Part shown: positions 1-6,747 of the stretch, in pieces
Layout: the number at the start of each line of letters is the position of its first letter
Numbering within the stretch: the first letter of the stretch is position 1
NCBI GenBank assembly: GCA_900756875.1
Contig: CAAELW010000017.1
Location: 1-10,086 of the forward strand
Direction: 5' to 3'
From: Pasteurellaceae bacterium
Lineage (GTDB): Bacteria; Pseudomonadota; Gammaproteobacteria; Enterobacterales; Pasteurellaceae
Length of the DNA: 10,086 nucleotides
The notes under the pieces: generated by a model
The model's database searches: none
Told to the model about the DNA's origin: nothing
The model's input: only the letters and a program-made list of their open reading frames with translations
Made by a program: the position numbers and the translations under genes

Positions 1-1678
1 AGACAGTCTTGGACTTGATAGTAGCTATGGATTGAAAGGACAGTTAGTTGGTGCGGTGAATCAATTTTTTACAGCCTTAAATAAATGGCATCAAGATTTG
101 CAAAAGGCACACAGCATTGAAAAATGGCGTGAAAAATTGACCGCACTTTTGACGGATTTCTTTGTGCAAAATGAAGAAACTGCAGATACCTTATTTTATA
201 TTCAAGATTATATCAATGCCTTTGCCGATGATTTGCAGACCGTCAATTTTGAAGAAACCTTGCAAGCGGATGTGATTGCGGAAGTGATGTCTGCACGTTT
301 AGAAGAAACACCAAACAGCCTTCGTTTCTTAGCGGGGAAAGTGAATTTCTGCACACTTTTACCAATGCGTTCCATTCCTTTTAAAGTGGTGTGTTTGCTC
401 GGAATGAATGAGGCGGATTACCCACGCAGTCATACACCAAATAGTTTTGACTTAATGCAATATCATCATCAAAAAGGCGATCGTGTTCGTCGAGATGATG
501 ATCGTTACTTATTCCTTGAAGCCTTACTGGCCGCAAGATCTCATTTTTATGTAAGTTATGTGGGTTGTTCAATTATTGATAATCAACCCAAAGAGCCTTC
601 AGTGTTAGTGAGCCAATTGATTGATTATATTAATCATTATTCAGAAAATAGCTTGAGGATTGAACAACATCCAATGACAGCGTTTAGTCCAAGCAATTTC
701 CAACATGAAGGGAAAATTAACCGCTCTTTTGCAAAAAAATGGCTGCCGATCGCGCAATTCCAAGAAAGAAAATGTCATGAATTTGTTGTGCCGATGGGCG
801 AAAATCAAGAGCCAATAATGGAAATTGAACTCGATCGTTTTGTGAGTTTTGTTGAAAATCCAGTGAAATTCTTTTTTGAAAAGCAGCTTGGCGTGTATTT
901 CCGAGATGAAGATGATCGCATTGAAGAAAGTGAAAACTTCACGTTAAATGGTTTGGATCATTATCGCATTAGTAATGCGTTATTGCATTTAGAGGAAGCG
1001 CAATTTAACGATTATTTCGCCAAACAGCGAGTAAAAGGCATCATGCCACGCGGCGAGTTTGCGGAAGTCTGTGCACAATCTATTCGTGCTGATGTATTGG
1101 CTTTTAAAGAGAAAATTAAGGATTATTCTTCACCACACAGTGAGAGTGTTGATTTTGTGGTGGAAACGGCACAAGGCAATATCCGCTTATTTGGCTATAT
1201 GGAGCCATTATTTGGTGATGAAAATCAGATAATTGAATGGCGATTTGCAAAATATAAAGATCGTTATCGTATTCGCCCATGGCTTTATTATCTCATTCAA
1301 CTGGCGACAAAAGAGAATGCACTGCCACCACGCATTATCGCTAAAGATAAGGATTTAACATTAAAAACAATAGAAAAATCAACTGCACTTGAGAAACTGA
1401 AAATGTATGTAGAGGCTTATTTACAAAGCCAGCAACAAATTCAACTCATACCAACAGAAAATATAGCGAAGTTTATTGAAAAAGATGAAAGTGCGGTCAA
1501 TTTTGACAATGTTTTGACGAATATCGAATCCCTTGCGAAAGATGATAACTATGGTTATAAAAAAGCTGATCCTTATTGGGCGAGGGTGTTGGGTCAAACA
1601 GAACAATTTAAATCGCAGGATGGTCTCTTGCAGTTGGTGAAACAAACCACATCCTGGTTTGGAGAAATGTTGTCTTAA
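1..1678 (+). CDS. recC: RecC, exonuclease V (RecBCD) gamma subunit, 3' part
   Basis: RecC is the Chi-recognising subunit of the RecBCD helicase-nuclease, which processes double-strand breaks for recombination and degrades foreign linear DNA. The frame is open from base 2 to the TAA at 1676-1678, giving 558 residues. The family is about 1,120 residues, so this is roughly the C-terminal half and the true start lies upstream. The TTG at 32 is an internal Leu codon: the residues before it (LDSSYG) continue a RecC-like sequence. Recognisable blocks are FKVVCLLGMNEADYPR (about residues 127-142 of this fragment) and RDDDRYLFLEALLAARSHFY shortly after, both typical of the helicase-like part of RecC. 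The remainder fits the C-terminal nuclease-like fold that contacts RecD. The reading frame is intact, with no frameshift. The gene holds two perfect uptake cores. Family assignment rests on recognised motifs and is secure. Confidence 0.93.
   Translation, partial: DSLGLDSSYGLKGQLVGAVNQFFTALNKWHQDLQKAHSIEKWREKLTALLTDFFVQNEETADTLFYIQDYINAFADDLQTVNFEETLQADVIAEVMSARLEETPNSLRFLAGKVNFCTLLPMRSIPFKVVCLLGMNEADYPRSHTPNSFDLMQYHHQKGDRVRRDDDRYLFLEALLAARSHFYVSYVGCSIIDNQPKEPSVLVSQLIDYINHYSENSLRIEQHPMTAFSPSNFQHEGKINRSFAKKWLPIAQFQERKCHEFVVPMGENQEPIMEIELDRFVSFVENPVKFFFEKQLGVYFRDEDDRIEESENFTLNGLDHYRISNALLHLEEAQFNDYFAKQRVKGIMPRGEFAEVCAQSIRADVLAFKEKIKDYSSPHSESVDFVVETAQGNIRLFGYMEPLFGDENQIIEWRFAKYKDRYRIRPWLYYLIQLATKENALPPRIIAKDKDLTLKTIEKSTALEKLKMYVEAYLQSQQQIQLIPTENIAKFIEKDESAVNFDNVLTNIESLAKDDNYGYKKADPYWARVLGQTEQFKSQDGLLQLVKQTTSWFGEMLS
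140..148 (-). repeat. DNA uptake signal sequence (USS) inside recC
   Basis: Perfect 9-base uptake core on the minus strand. Read on that strand it is AAAGTGCGGTCAATTTTT, which also fits the AT-rich first flank of the Haemophilus-type USS. In recC it is read as Leu-Thr-Ala-Leu-Leu. Confidence 0.9.
1489..1497 (+). repeat. DNA uptake signal sequence (USS) inside recC
   Basis: Perfect core AAGTGCGGT on the plus strand, followed by CAATTTTGACAATGTTTT. This fits the core plus the two AT-rich flanks of the Haemophilus-type uptake sequence. It codes for Ser-Ala-Val-Asn-Phe in recC. Confidence 0.9.
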
Positions 1679-1681
1679 AGC

Positions 1682-1713
1682 GGATCTTCAGATCGAAAAG
1701 ATCCTGGATTTTT
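1682..1713 (+). terminator. possible weak intrinsic terminator after recC
   Basis: GGATCTT (1682-1688) can pair with AAGATCC (1698-1704) around a 9-base loop. Five T residues follow at 1709-1713, but four bases (TGGA) separate the stem from the T-run and the stem is only 7 bp. It could partly end recC transcription before the nrdR run, or be a chance hairpin. An overlapping short palindrome (ATCC-T-GGAT) makes the fold ambiguous. Confidence 0.35.
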
Positions 1714-1740
1714 GATAAGATACTGGCTTAAGAATAATTT
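1712..1740 (+). promoter_or_regulatory. candidate sigma-70 promoter for nrdR-ribD-degS-yfbR
   Basis: TTGATA (1712-1717) matches five of six bases of the -35 consensus. Two -10 choices exist: TAATTT at 1735-1740 with an ideal 17-base spacer but only 3/6 matches, or AATAAT at 1733-1738 with 5/6 matches and a short 15-base spacer. It lies just upstream of the nrdR ribosome binding site, so the leader would be very short. No ATP-cone-type NrdR box is visible here. Confidence 0.4.
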
Positions 1741-1755
1741 TGAAAAGGATCTAAA

Positions 1756-2205
1756 ATGCGTTGTCCGTTTTGTTCAACTGAAGAAACTAAGGTGATTGAC
1801 AGCCGTTTGGTTTCTGATGGGTATCAAGTGCGTCGTCGTCGGGAATGCGGGAATTGTCATGAACGCTTTACCACCTTTGAAACGGCTGAATTAGTGGTGC
1901 CAAAAATTATTAAAAATGATGGGTCACGCGAGCCATTTAATGAAGATAAATTGCGTAGCGGTATTCAACATGCATTAGAAAAACGCCCTGTAAGTTCGGA
2001 TGATGTGGAAAAAGCCATCAGCCATATTATTATCCAATTACGTGCGACGGGTGAGCGTGAAGTGCCAAGCCATCTCGTGGGTAAATTAGCCATGAATGAG
2101 CTGAAAGAATTAGATAAAGTGGCGTATATCCGTTTTGCGTCCGTTTATTTGAGCTTTGATAATATCAATGAATTTACCAAAGAAATTGAAAGCTTAAAGG
2201 ATTAG
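1756..2205 (+). CDS. nrdR: NrdR, ATP-cone transcriptional repressor of ribonucleotide reductase genes
   Basis: NrdR senses adenine nucleotides and represses ribonucleotide reductase operons, linking dNTP synthesis to dATP/ATP levels. The 149-residue product has the usual family length. An N-terminal zinc ribbon carries Cys3, Cys6, Cys31 and Cys34 (MRCPFC and CGNCH), with the basic DNA-contacting run RRRR at 26-29. The ATP-cone domain spans about residues 49-139, including [19 protein letters not shown] at its start. The start is the ATG preceded by AAAAGGA (1743-1749) at a good distance. The stop is one base before the ribD ATG, so the two genes are very probably co-transcribed; nrdR-ribD adjacency is common in proteobacteria. 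No NrdR box is seen in the window, so its targets lie elsewhere. Confidence 0.97.
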   Translation: MRCPFCSTEETKVIDSRLVSDGYQVRRRRECGNCHERFTTFETAELVVPKIIKNDGSREPFNEDKLRSGIQHALEKRPVSSDDVEKAISHIIIQLRATGEREVPSHLVGKLAMNELKELDKVAYIRFASVYLSFDNINEFTKEIESLKD

Positions 2206-2206
2206 T

Positions 2207-3337
2207 ATGAGTGACACCTTTTCCCCTGATGACGTGAAATTTATGCAACTGGCTCTTGAGCTTGCGGCAAAAGGGCAGTACACCACTACACCTAATCCAT
2301 CCGTAGGATGTGTGTTAGTTAAAAATGGTGAAATTGTCGGGAAAGGGTTTCATTTTAAAGCCGGTCAGCCTCATGCAGAGCGAATGGCTTTAGCAGATGC
2401 CGGTGAGAAAGCGAAAGGCGCAATTGCTTATGTGACGCTTGAACCTTGTTCTCATTATGGACGCACACCGCCTTGTGTATTAGGTTTAATTGAAGCTGGT
2501 ATCAGTCGAGTTGTCGCAGCCATGGCAGATCCTAATCCTCAAGTGGCAGGCAAGGGCTTAAAAATGTTAGCCGATGCAGGCATACCAAGTGCAGTCAATT
2601 TATTGAACGAACAAGCAGAAGCCTTAAATAAAGGTTTTCTCAAACGTATGCGAACCGGCAAGCCTTATGTGCAGCTAAAATTAGCCATGAGTTTAGATGG
2701 CCGAACAGCCATGGCGAGCGGTGAAAGCAAGTGGATCACAGGTGAAGCAGCCCGTGCGGATGTACAAAAAATGCGAGCCAAATCGACCGCACTTTTATCT
2801 ACAAGTGCTACCGTGTTAGCCGATGATCCAAGCTTGAACGTGCGTTGGAATCAATTCCCCGACGATCTAAAAGCGGAATATGCTGAAGATACTGTGCGTC
2901 AGCCTATTCGCATAATCTTAGATTCTAAAAATCGAGTTCAGCCAAACCATCAATTATTCCATACCCATTCGCCAGTTTGGCTTGTGGGTTCAATTCCACG
3001 GGATATGTCTATATTTCCTGATTTCTGTGAGCAAATGTTACTGCCAGAAAACTATGATTTTGATCTATTGATGACAGAATTAGGCAAGAGACAAGTGAAT
3101 TCGGTTTGGGTTGAAGCGGGCGCCAATTTAGCGGGTAGCTTGATTGAACAACATGCTGTAGATGAATTAATCATTTATGTCGCCCCGAAACTCTTGGGAG
3201 ATAACGCTCGAGGATTATGCCAACTCCCGCATTTAGAAAAACTTGCGGATGCCCCATTGTGGCAATTGCAAGAATGTGAAAGAATTGGGGATGATTTAAA
3301 GCTCAGTTATTTACCTAACTTATTAATAAAAGAATAA
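2207..3337 (+). CDS. ribD: RibD, bifunctional riboflavin biosynthesis deaminase/reductase
   Basis: RibD carries out two successive cytosolic steps of riboflavin synthesis: deamination of the diaminopyrimidine product of GTP cyclohydrolase II, then NADPH-dependent reduction of the ribosyl side chain. The 376-residue length is normal. The N-terminal cytidine-deaminase-like domain (about 1-145) has the zinc site His56-Ala-Glu58, Cys81 and Cys90 (EPCSHYGRTPPC). The reductase domain begins near residue 153 with QLKLAMSLDGRTAMASGESK and carries WVEAGANLAGSLI near residue 303. AAAGG at 2196-2200, inside the end of nrdR, supplies the ribosome binding site six bases before ATG 2207. The downstream gene is degS rather than ribH/nusB, so the other riboflavin genes must be elsewhere. 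One perfect uptake core lies within the gene. The call is firm. Confidence 0.97.
   Translation: MSDTFSPDDVKFMQLALELAAKGQYTTTPNPSVGCVLVKNGEIVGKGFHFKAGQPHAERMALADAGEKAKGAIAYVTLEPCSHYGRTPPCVLGLIEAGISRVVAAMADPNPQVAGKGLKMLADAGIPSAVNLLNEQAEALNKGFLKRMRTGKPYVQLKLAMSLDGRTAMASGESKWITGEAARADVQKMRAKSTALLSTSATVLADDPSLNVRWNQFPDDLKAEYAEDTVRQPIRIILDSKNRVQPNHQLFHTHSPVWLVGSIPRDMSIFPDFCEQMLLPENYDFDLLMTELGKRQVNSVWVEAGANLAGSLIEQHAVDELIIYVAPKLLGDNARGLCQLPHLEKLADAPLWQLQECERIGDDLKLSYLPNLLIKE
2786..2794 (-). repeat. DNA uptake signal sequence (USS) inside ribD
   Basis: Perfect uptake core on the minus strand, read there as AAAAGTGCGGTCGATTTGG, with a partly matching AT flank. In ribD it encodes Thr-Ala-Leu-Leu, the same peptide word as the recC copy at 140. 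Confidence 0.88.
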
Positions 3338-3339
3338 AA

Positions 3340-4362
3340 ATGTTTAAAAAACTTTTCCACTCCGCCCTTTGGGGGCTTGCTGCGGCAGGTGTTATTTTAT
3401 TTGCCGTTCCTAAGCTCAATAACAGCAGCCTTTTCTCTGCTGATGATATCGTTTCGTTCAATAGTGCCGTGAGAATTGCCTCTCCTGCTGTGGTGAACGT
3501 ATACAACCGATCTTTTTCTTCTGCCAGCATTAATGATAGCGATCAATTACAGGTAAATAACTTAGGTTCTGGCGTGATTATGACTAAAGACGGTTATATT
3601 CTCACCAATAAACACGTTATTCAAAATGCTGATCAAATTGTAGTCGCACTGCAAAACGGCAATATTTATGAAGCGAATTTAATCGGTTCGGATAATTTGA
3701 CGGATCTTGCGGTATTAAAAATCAAAGCAACCAATCTTTCTACCATTCCACAAAATAAAGAACGCCAAGTACGAGTTGGGGATATAGCTTTAGCTATTGG
3801 TAACCCGTATAACCTCGGTCAAAGTGTTTCCCAAGGGATTATCAGTGCGGTAGGGCGTAGTGCCGTAGGGGATTCTTTAGGTCGTCAAAACTTTATTCAA
3901 ACAGACGCATCGATTAACCGTGGTAATTCAGGTGGCGCGTTGATTAACTCAGCTGGCGAATTAGTCGGGATCAGCACGTTAAGTATTGGTAAAACAGCCA
4001 ATGAAATTGCAGAAGGTCTGAATTTTGCGATTCCAATCAGTATTGCTAATGATGTATTGTATAAAATTATTCGCGATGGACGCGTGATTCGTGGTTATTT
4101 TGGGGTGCAAAGTGAAATCACCGCTAATTCAAACGGTGGTATCGTGATTACAGGCGTCACGGCGAATAGTCCTGCGGCGAAAGCGGGCATCCAAGTAGGT
4201 GATGTGATTTTACGTTTAAATAAACAAGATAATCTCTCTATCCGTGAAATGATGCAAATTATCAGTGATACTAAACCGAATACAGAAGTTATCGTCACAA
4301 TTTCTCGATTAGGTAAAATGATTGATCTTCCCGTGATTATTGAAGAGTTACCGTCTAACTAA
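3340..4362 (+). CDS. degS: DegS, membrane-anchored periplasmic site-1 serine protease of the sigma-E response
   Basis: DegS senses misfolded outer-membrane porins through its PDZ domain and makes the first cut in the anti-sigma factor RseA, releasing sigma-E. The 340-residue product starts with a basic residue run and one hydrophobic anchor (about residues 9-24), then a trypsin-like protease domain. The catalytic triad is visible: His92 in LTNKHVI, Asp122 in NLTDLAVLKI, Ser197 in GNSGGAL. The PDZ domain covers about 252-335 (RGYFGV to the end). One PDZ domain plus an uncleaved anchor favours DegS over DegP/DegQ. Compared with the E. coli protein as I recall it, the loop after RGYFGVQSEI is about 12 residues shorter. 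It starts two bases after ribD stops with only a weak AAAAGAA-type ribosome site, suggesting translational coupling to ribD. Confidence 0.92.
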   Translation: MFKKLFHSALWGLAAAGVILFAVPKLNNSSLFSADDIVSFNSAVRIASPAVVNVYNRSFSSASINDSDQLQVNNLGSGVIMTKDGYILTNKHVIQNADQIVVALQNGNIYEANLIGSDNLTDLAVLKIKATNLSTIPQNKERQVRVGDIALAIGNPYNLGQSVSQGIISAVGRSAVGDSLGRQNFIQTDASINRGNSGGALINSAGELVGISTLSIGKTANEIAEGLNFAIPISIANDVLYKIIRDGRVIRGYFGVQSEITANSNGGIVITGVTANSPAAKAGIQVGDVILRLNKQDNLSIREMMQIISDTKPNTEVIVTISRLGKMIDLPVIIEELPSN

Positions 4363-4365
4363 GGA
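4361..4365 (+). promoter_or_regulatory. ribosome binding site deciding the GTG start of yfbR
   Basis: AAGGA begins within the degS stop codon and lies six bases before GTG 4372. No ATG in the yfbR frame occurs near this site, which supports the GTG start and coupling to degS translation. Confidence 0.7.
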
Positions 4366-4371
4366 TATATT

Positions 4372-4965
4372 GTGGAAGTTAAAACCAGTCACTTTTTTGC
4401 CTGTTTAGATCGTCTTCGCTTAATTCAGCGTTGGTCATTGATGCGCAATATTGAAAAGGAAAACTTGGCGGAGCATAGTCTGCAAGTTGCCTTTGTGGCA
4501 CAAGCCTTAGCCATTATTAAAAATCAATTTTTTGGTGGGGAAGTGAATCCTGAGCGTATTGCGGTGATGGCGATGTATCATGATACTTCTGAAATTTTTA
4601 CTGGTGATTTGCCGACCCCAATTAAGTATTTCAATTCTGAAATCACTCATGCTTATAAAGATATTGAAGCGGCAGCTGAATTACATTTAATTAGTTTGCT
4701 CCCGACTGAATTGCAAGAGAGTTTTGCACCATATTTAGATAGTGAGCAATTTAGTCCAGAAGAAAAGCATTTAGTTAAACAAGCTGATTTGATTTGTGCG
4801 TATATTAAAGCTCAATTTGAATTAGAGCATGGTAACCATGAATTTAAAACAGCGAAAAAACGCTTAGAAAATTTAATGGAACAATGGCACAGCCAAGAAA
4901 TGGATTATTTTTTACAGGTCTTTTTGCCGAGTTTTGGGCGCTCGATTGATGAGATTGCGTTATAA
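4372..4965 (+). CDS. yfbR: YfbR, HD-domain 5'-deoxynucleotidase
   Basis: YfbR removes the 5' phosphate from deoxyribonucleoside monophosphates in the cytosol and so helps balance dNTP pools. The 197-residue length is close to the E. coli enzyme. Metal-binding HD residues are visible: His35 (AEHSLQVA), His70-Asp71 (MYHDTSEI) and Asp139 (KQADLI). The substrate-side residues Arg20-Trp21, Glu74 and Asp79 are also present. All are shifted by two from the E. coli numbering I recall, which supports the GTG start. The ribosome site overlaps the degS stop. It is the last gene of the nrdR run and is followed directly by a strong terminator. Pairing NrdR and YfbR in one transcript would put two dNTP-pool functions together; this is an inference from layout. 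Confidence 0.93.
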   Translation: MEVKTSHFFACLDRLRLIQRWSLMRNIEKENLAEHSLQVAFVAQALAIIKNQFFGGEVNPERIAVMAMYHDTSEIFTGDLPTPIKYFNSEITHAYKDIEAAAELHLISLLPTELQESFAPYLDSEQFSPEEKHLVKQADLICAYIKAQFELEHGNHEFKTAKKRLENLMEQWHSQEMDYFLQVFLPSFGRSIDEIAL

Positions 4966-4973
4966 ACGAAAAT

Positions 4974-5007
4974 AAAAAAGTGCGGTTAATTTTGACCGCA
5001 CTTTTTT
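4974..5007. terminator. bidirectional intrinsic terminator made of an inverted USS pair (yfbR/modE)
   Basis: AAAAAAGTGCGGT (4974-4986) pairs perfectly over 13 bp with ACCGCACTTTTTT (4995-5007) around an 8-base loop. A T-run follows the stem on both strands. Each arm contains a perfect uptake core (4978-4986 and 4995-5003). It lies between the convergent yfbR and modE stops and can end both transcripts. Inverted uptake sequences serving as terminators are known in Haemophilus. Confidence 0.88.
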
Positions 5008-5017
5008 GTTTCTGGGG

Positions 5018-5785
5018 TTATTTTAATGTTGCCAAAATAATCTGTTCTGGATCCACATGTAACCACACATCTTGTCCCACTTTCCAACCATCTTTGCTAT
5101 GAATGCTGGCGCAAAATTCAATTGAGCTGTCCTTTAATTGCACAATGGCTTCTTCATTTTGCATAGAAAGAATAGTCGCTTGGAAGAGGTTATTTTTTTC
5201 TTCTAATGTAGTGGCACTAATTTTCACCCAAGGGGCTTTAAACATGACCATCACTTCTTTTTCAGTAATGAGTCTGAGGCGCTCAGCACTGCGCATTGTG
5301 ATTGAAACATGTAATGGATGAGGCAAATCCTGAATATTTACTGCAACAATGCAGCGGGAGTCCACGATATGTTGGCTTGCCACCTTACCAAAAAATTGAT
5401 TGCGCGCGCTACTTTGTAAGGAGAATTTTGCCGTTGCTGAAAGTAGGCTGTTTAGCGGGATCGTCTCATCTTGCAGAATATGAAAGGCATGCTCTTGTGT
5501 TTGTTCGAGCAAATCATAAAGCTGCAGCAAACGCTCGGCATAAGTGGTTAATGAGGTACCGCCCCCATTTTTCCCACCGATATTACGTTCTAAAAGCGGT
5601 TTGGGGCTGATTTTATTCATCGCTTCAAGGTGATCCCAAGCACTTTTATAGCTTACTTTGGAGTTTTTGGCTGCTTGGTTGATTGAGCCACATTCTTTAA
5701 TTTCTTTTAAGAGGCGAACACGTTTTGGATCAATAAATAATTCTTGATGAAGTTTGATCGTTAGTAAAATTTCAGTTTGTTTCAT
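5018..5785 (-). CDS. modE: ModE, molybdate-responsive transcriptional regulator
   Basis: ModE binds molybdate and, as a dimer, represses the modABC importer; in related bacteria it also activates molybdoenzyme genes. The product is 255 residues (256 if the upstream ATG is used), near the usual 262. A winged helix-turn-helix covers about residues 20-82 (GSINQAAKNSKVSYKSAWDH, then the glycine-rich wing GGKNGGGTSLT). Two C-terminal TOBE/Mop-like repeats (about 123-190 and 195-256) bind molybdate, and SARNQFFG at 127-134 is the family signature. Two adjacent ATGs exist at 5788 and 5785. The AGGAGG at 5791-5796 is two bases from the first and five from the second, so 5785 is preferred. It is divergent from modA, the usual place for this regulator, and convergent with yfbR. 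Confidence in the family is very high. Confidence 0.96.
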   Translation of the reverse strand: MKQTEILLTIKLHQELFIDPKRVRLLKEIKECGSINQAAKNSKVSYKSAWDHLEAMNKISPKPLLERNIGGKNGGGTSLTTYAERLLQLYDLLEQTQEHAFHILQDETIPLNSLLSATAKFSLQSSARNQFFGKVASQHIVDSRCIVAVNIQDLPHPLHVSITMRSAERLRLITEKEVMVMFKAPWVKISATTLEEKNNLFQATILSMQNEEAIVQLKDSSIEFCASIHSKDGWKVGQDVWLHVDPEQIILATLK

Positions 5786-5790
5786 CATAT

Positions 5791-5796
5791 CCTCCT
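5791..5796 (-). promoter_or_regulatory. strong ribosome binding site of modE
   Basis: On the minus strand this reads AGGAGG followed by ATATGATG. Spacing is two bases to the first ATG and five to the second, which decides in favour of the second start. Confidence 0.75.
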
Positions 5797-5863
5797 AATA
5801 CACAATTCTGTTTATTTTACTTGATCTTTAAGTTTTTCTGTATGCTTATTTAAAAATTCAAGT

Positions 5864-5869
5864 TATAAT
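5864..5869 (+). promoter_or_regulatory. -10 element of the modA promoter
   Basis: A perfect TATAAT lies 54 bases before the modA ATG. No good -35 is present at 16-18 bases upstream (TATGCT at 17). This would suit a regulated or weak promoter. Transcription would start near 5876, at the edge of the candidate ModE operator. The assignment is from position and sequence only. Confidence 0.6.
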
Positions 5870-5877
5870 TTACTCGT

Positions 5878-5899
5878 AGTATATTTTTTTATATATAGT
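5878..5899 (+). promoter_or_regulatory. candidate ModE operator of modABC
   Basis: AGTATAT (5878-5884) and ATATAGT (5893-5899) form an inverted repeat with one mismatch and an 8-base AT spacer. Known enterobacterial ModE operators have TATAT-type half-sites in inverted orientation with a similar spacing, and lie over the modA start point. This site lies just downstream of the TATAAT, where bound ModE-molybdate would block transcription. The surrounding AT richness means chance resemblance is possible. Confidence 0.5.
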
Positions 5900-5922
5900 T
5901 TCATTTATATAGGAGATAAATA

Positions 5923-6684
5923 ATGAAATTAACTAAATTTGCAACCGCACTTTTAATTGCGGGTATGGGTGTATCTTTTGCTGCATCAGCAAAAGTGACT
6001 GTGTTTGCAGCAGCTTCAATGACTGATGCGTTACAACAAATTGCGGATCAATATCAAACTGAAAAACCAAATAATACCGTGGTTTTCTCTTTTGCTTCTT
6101 CTTCTACGCTTGCAAAACAAGTTGAAGAAGGTGCACCTGCAGATTTATTTATTTCAGCTAGCAACAAATGGATGAAATATTTATCAGATAAGAATCTCAC
6201 TGTAAAAGAAACTGAAAAAGTATTAGCAGGCAATGAATTAGTATTAATTGCGCCGGCTAAAAGTACTGTTAATTCAGTGGATATTGCTAAAGGTGAATGG
6301 ATCAAAGGTTTAAAAGACAGCTATTTATCTGTGGGTGATCCTGCGCATGTTCCTGCAGGACAATATGCTGAAGAGTCATTAACCAAATTAAATTTATGGG
6401 ATCAAGTTAAAGATAAATTAGCGCGTGCGAAAGACGTGCGTGGTGCGCTAGCCTTAGTTGAACGCGCTGAAGCTCCTTACGGTATTGTGTATAGCACTGA
6501 TGCGAAAGTGAGTAAAGACGTGAAAGCAGTAGGTGTATTCCCTAAAGATAGTTATAAATCAGTTGAATATCCGGTTGCGATTTTAAAAGATCATGACAAC
6601 GCGGATACTCGTGATTTTCTTAATTATTTAGAATCAAGTGCAGCGAAAAAAATATTTGTTGAATATGGTTTCTCTGTGAAATAA
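5923..6684 (+). CDS. modA: ModA, periplasmic molybdate-binding protein
   Basis: ModA captures molybdate (and usually tungstate) in the periplasm and delivers it to ModB2C2. The 253-residue product begins with a Sec signal peptide: basic MKLTK, hydrophobic core ATALLIAGMGVSFA, and probable cleavage after Ala-Ser-Ala at 21-23. The mature protein opens with KVTVFAAASMTDAL. Oxyanion-site segments of the family are visible: FAAAS (Ser32), FASSST (58-62), HVPAGQYA (142-149), DVRGALALVE (171-180) and GIVYSTDA with Tyr190. AGGAGA at 5911-5916 lies six bases before the ATG. It is the first gene of modABC but is followed by its own terminator, which could give excess binding protein over transporter. 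A perfect uptake core encodes part of the signal-peptide core. The call is firm. Confidence 0.97.
   Translation: MKLTKFATALLIAGMGVSFAASAKVTVFAAASMTDALQQIADQYQTEKPNNTVVFSFASSSTLAKQVEEGAPADLFISASNKWMKYLSDKNLTVKETEKVLAGNELVLIAPAKSTVNSVDIAKGEWIKGLKDSYLSVGDPAHVPAGQYAEESLTKLNLWDQVKDKLARAKDVRGALALVERAEAPYGIVYSTDAKVSKDVKAVGVFPKDSYKSVEYPVAILKDHDNADTRDFLNYLESSAAKKIFVEYGFSVK
5944..5952 (-). repeat. DNA uptake signal sequence (USS) in the modA signal-peptide region
   Basis: Perfect uptake core on the minus strand, with only a partial AT flank. In modA it encodes Thr-Ala-Leu-Leu in the hydrophobic core of the signal peptide. Confidence 0.88.
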
Positions 6685-6701
6685 TGAGCCAGACTTTATA
6701 A

Positions 6702-6727
6702 AGAAAGGACAGGAAACTGTCCTTTTT
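6702..6727 (+). terminator. intrinsic terminator between modA and modB
   Basis: AAAGGACAG (6704-6712) pairs perfectly with CTGTCCTTT (6717-6725) around a GAAA tetraloop of the stable GNRA type, with one GU and one AU pair extending the base. A run of five T residues ends the structure at 6727. It lies 17 bases after the modA stop and about 50 before the modB start. Since modBC is in the same direction, it probably reduces read-through and sets a high ModA to ModBC ratio. It may also protect the modA mRNA 3' end. Confidence 0.8.
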
Positions 6728-6747
6728 ATTATCTCTAAAGAAATTTT

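Noticed and set aside
32..34. TTG as the start of the first gene
   Set aside because: The frame is open to the window edge, and the residues before it continue a RecC-like sequence, so this is an internal Leu codon.
3843..3851. CAGTGCGGT in degS as another uptake sequence
   Set aside because: One mismatch in the core and no clear AT-rich flanks, so it was not counted. ACTGCACTT at 1382-1390 was left out for the same reason.
5302..5610. 102-codon plus-strand open frame opposite modE
   Set aside because: It is a shadow of modE, which has full domain structure on the other strand. No ribosome site or recognisable protein features.
5884..5890. T7 run in the modA leader as a phase-variation tract
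   Set aside because: Too short for frequent slippage and embedded in generally AT-rich DNA; better explained as the spacer of the candidate operator.
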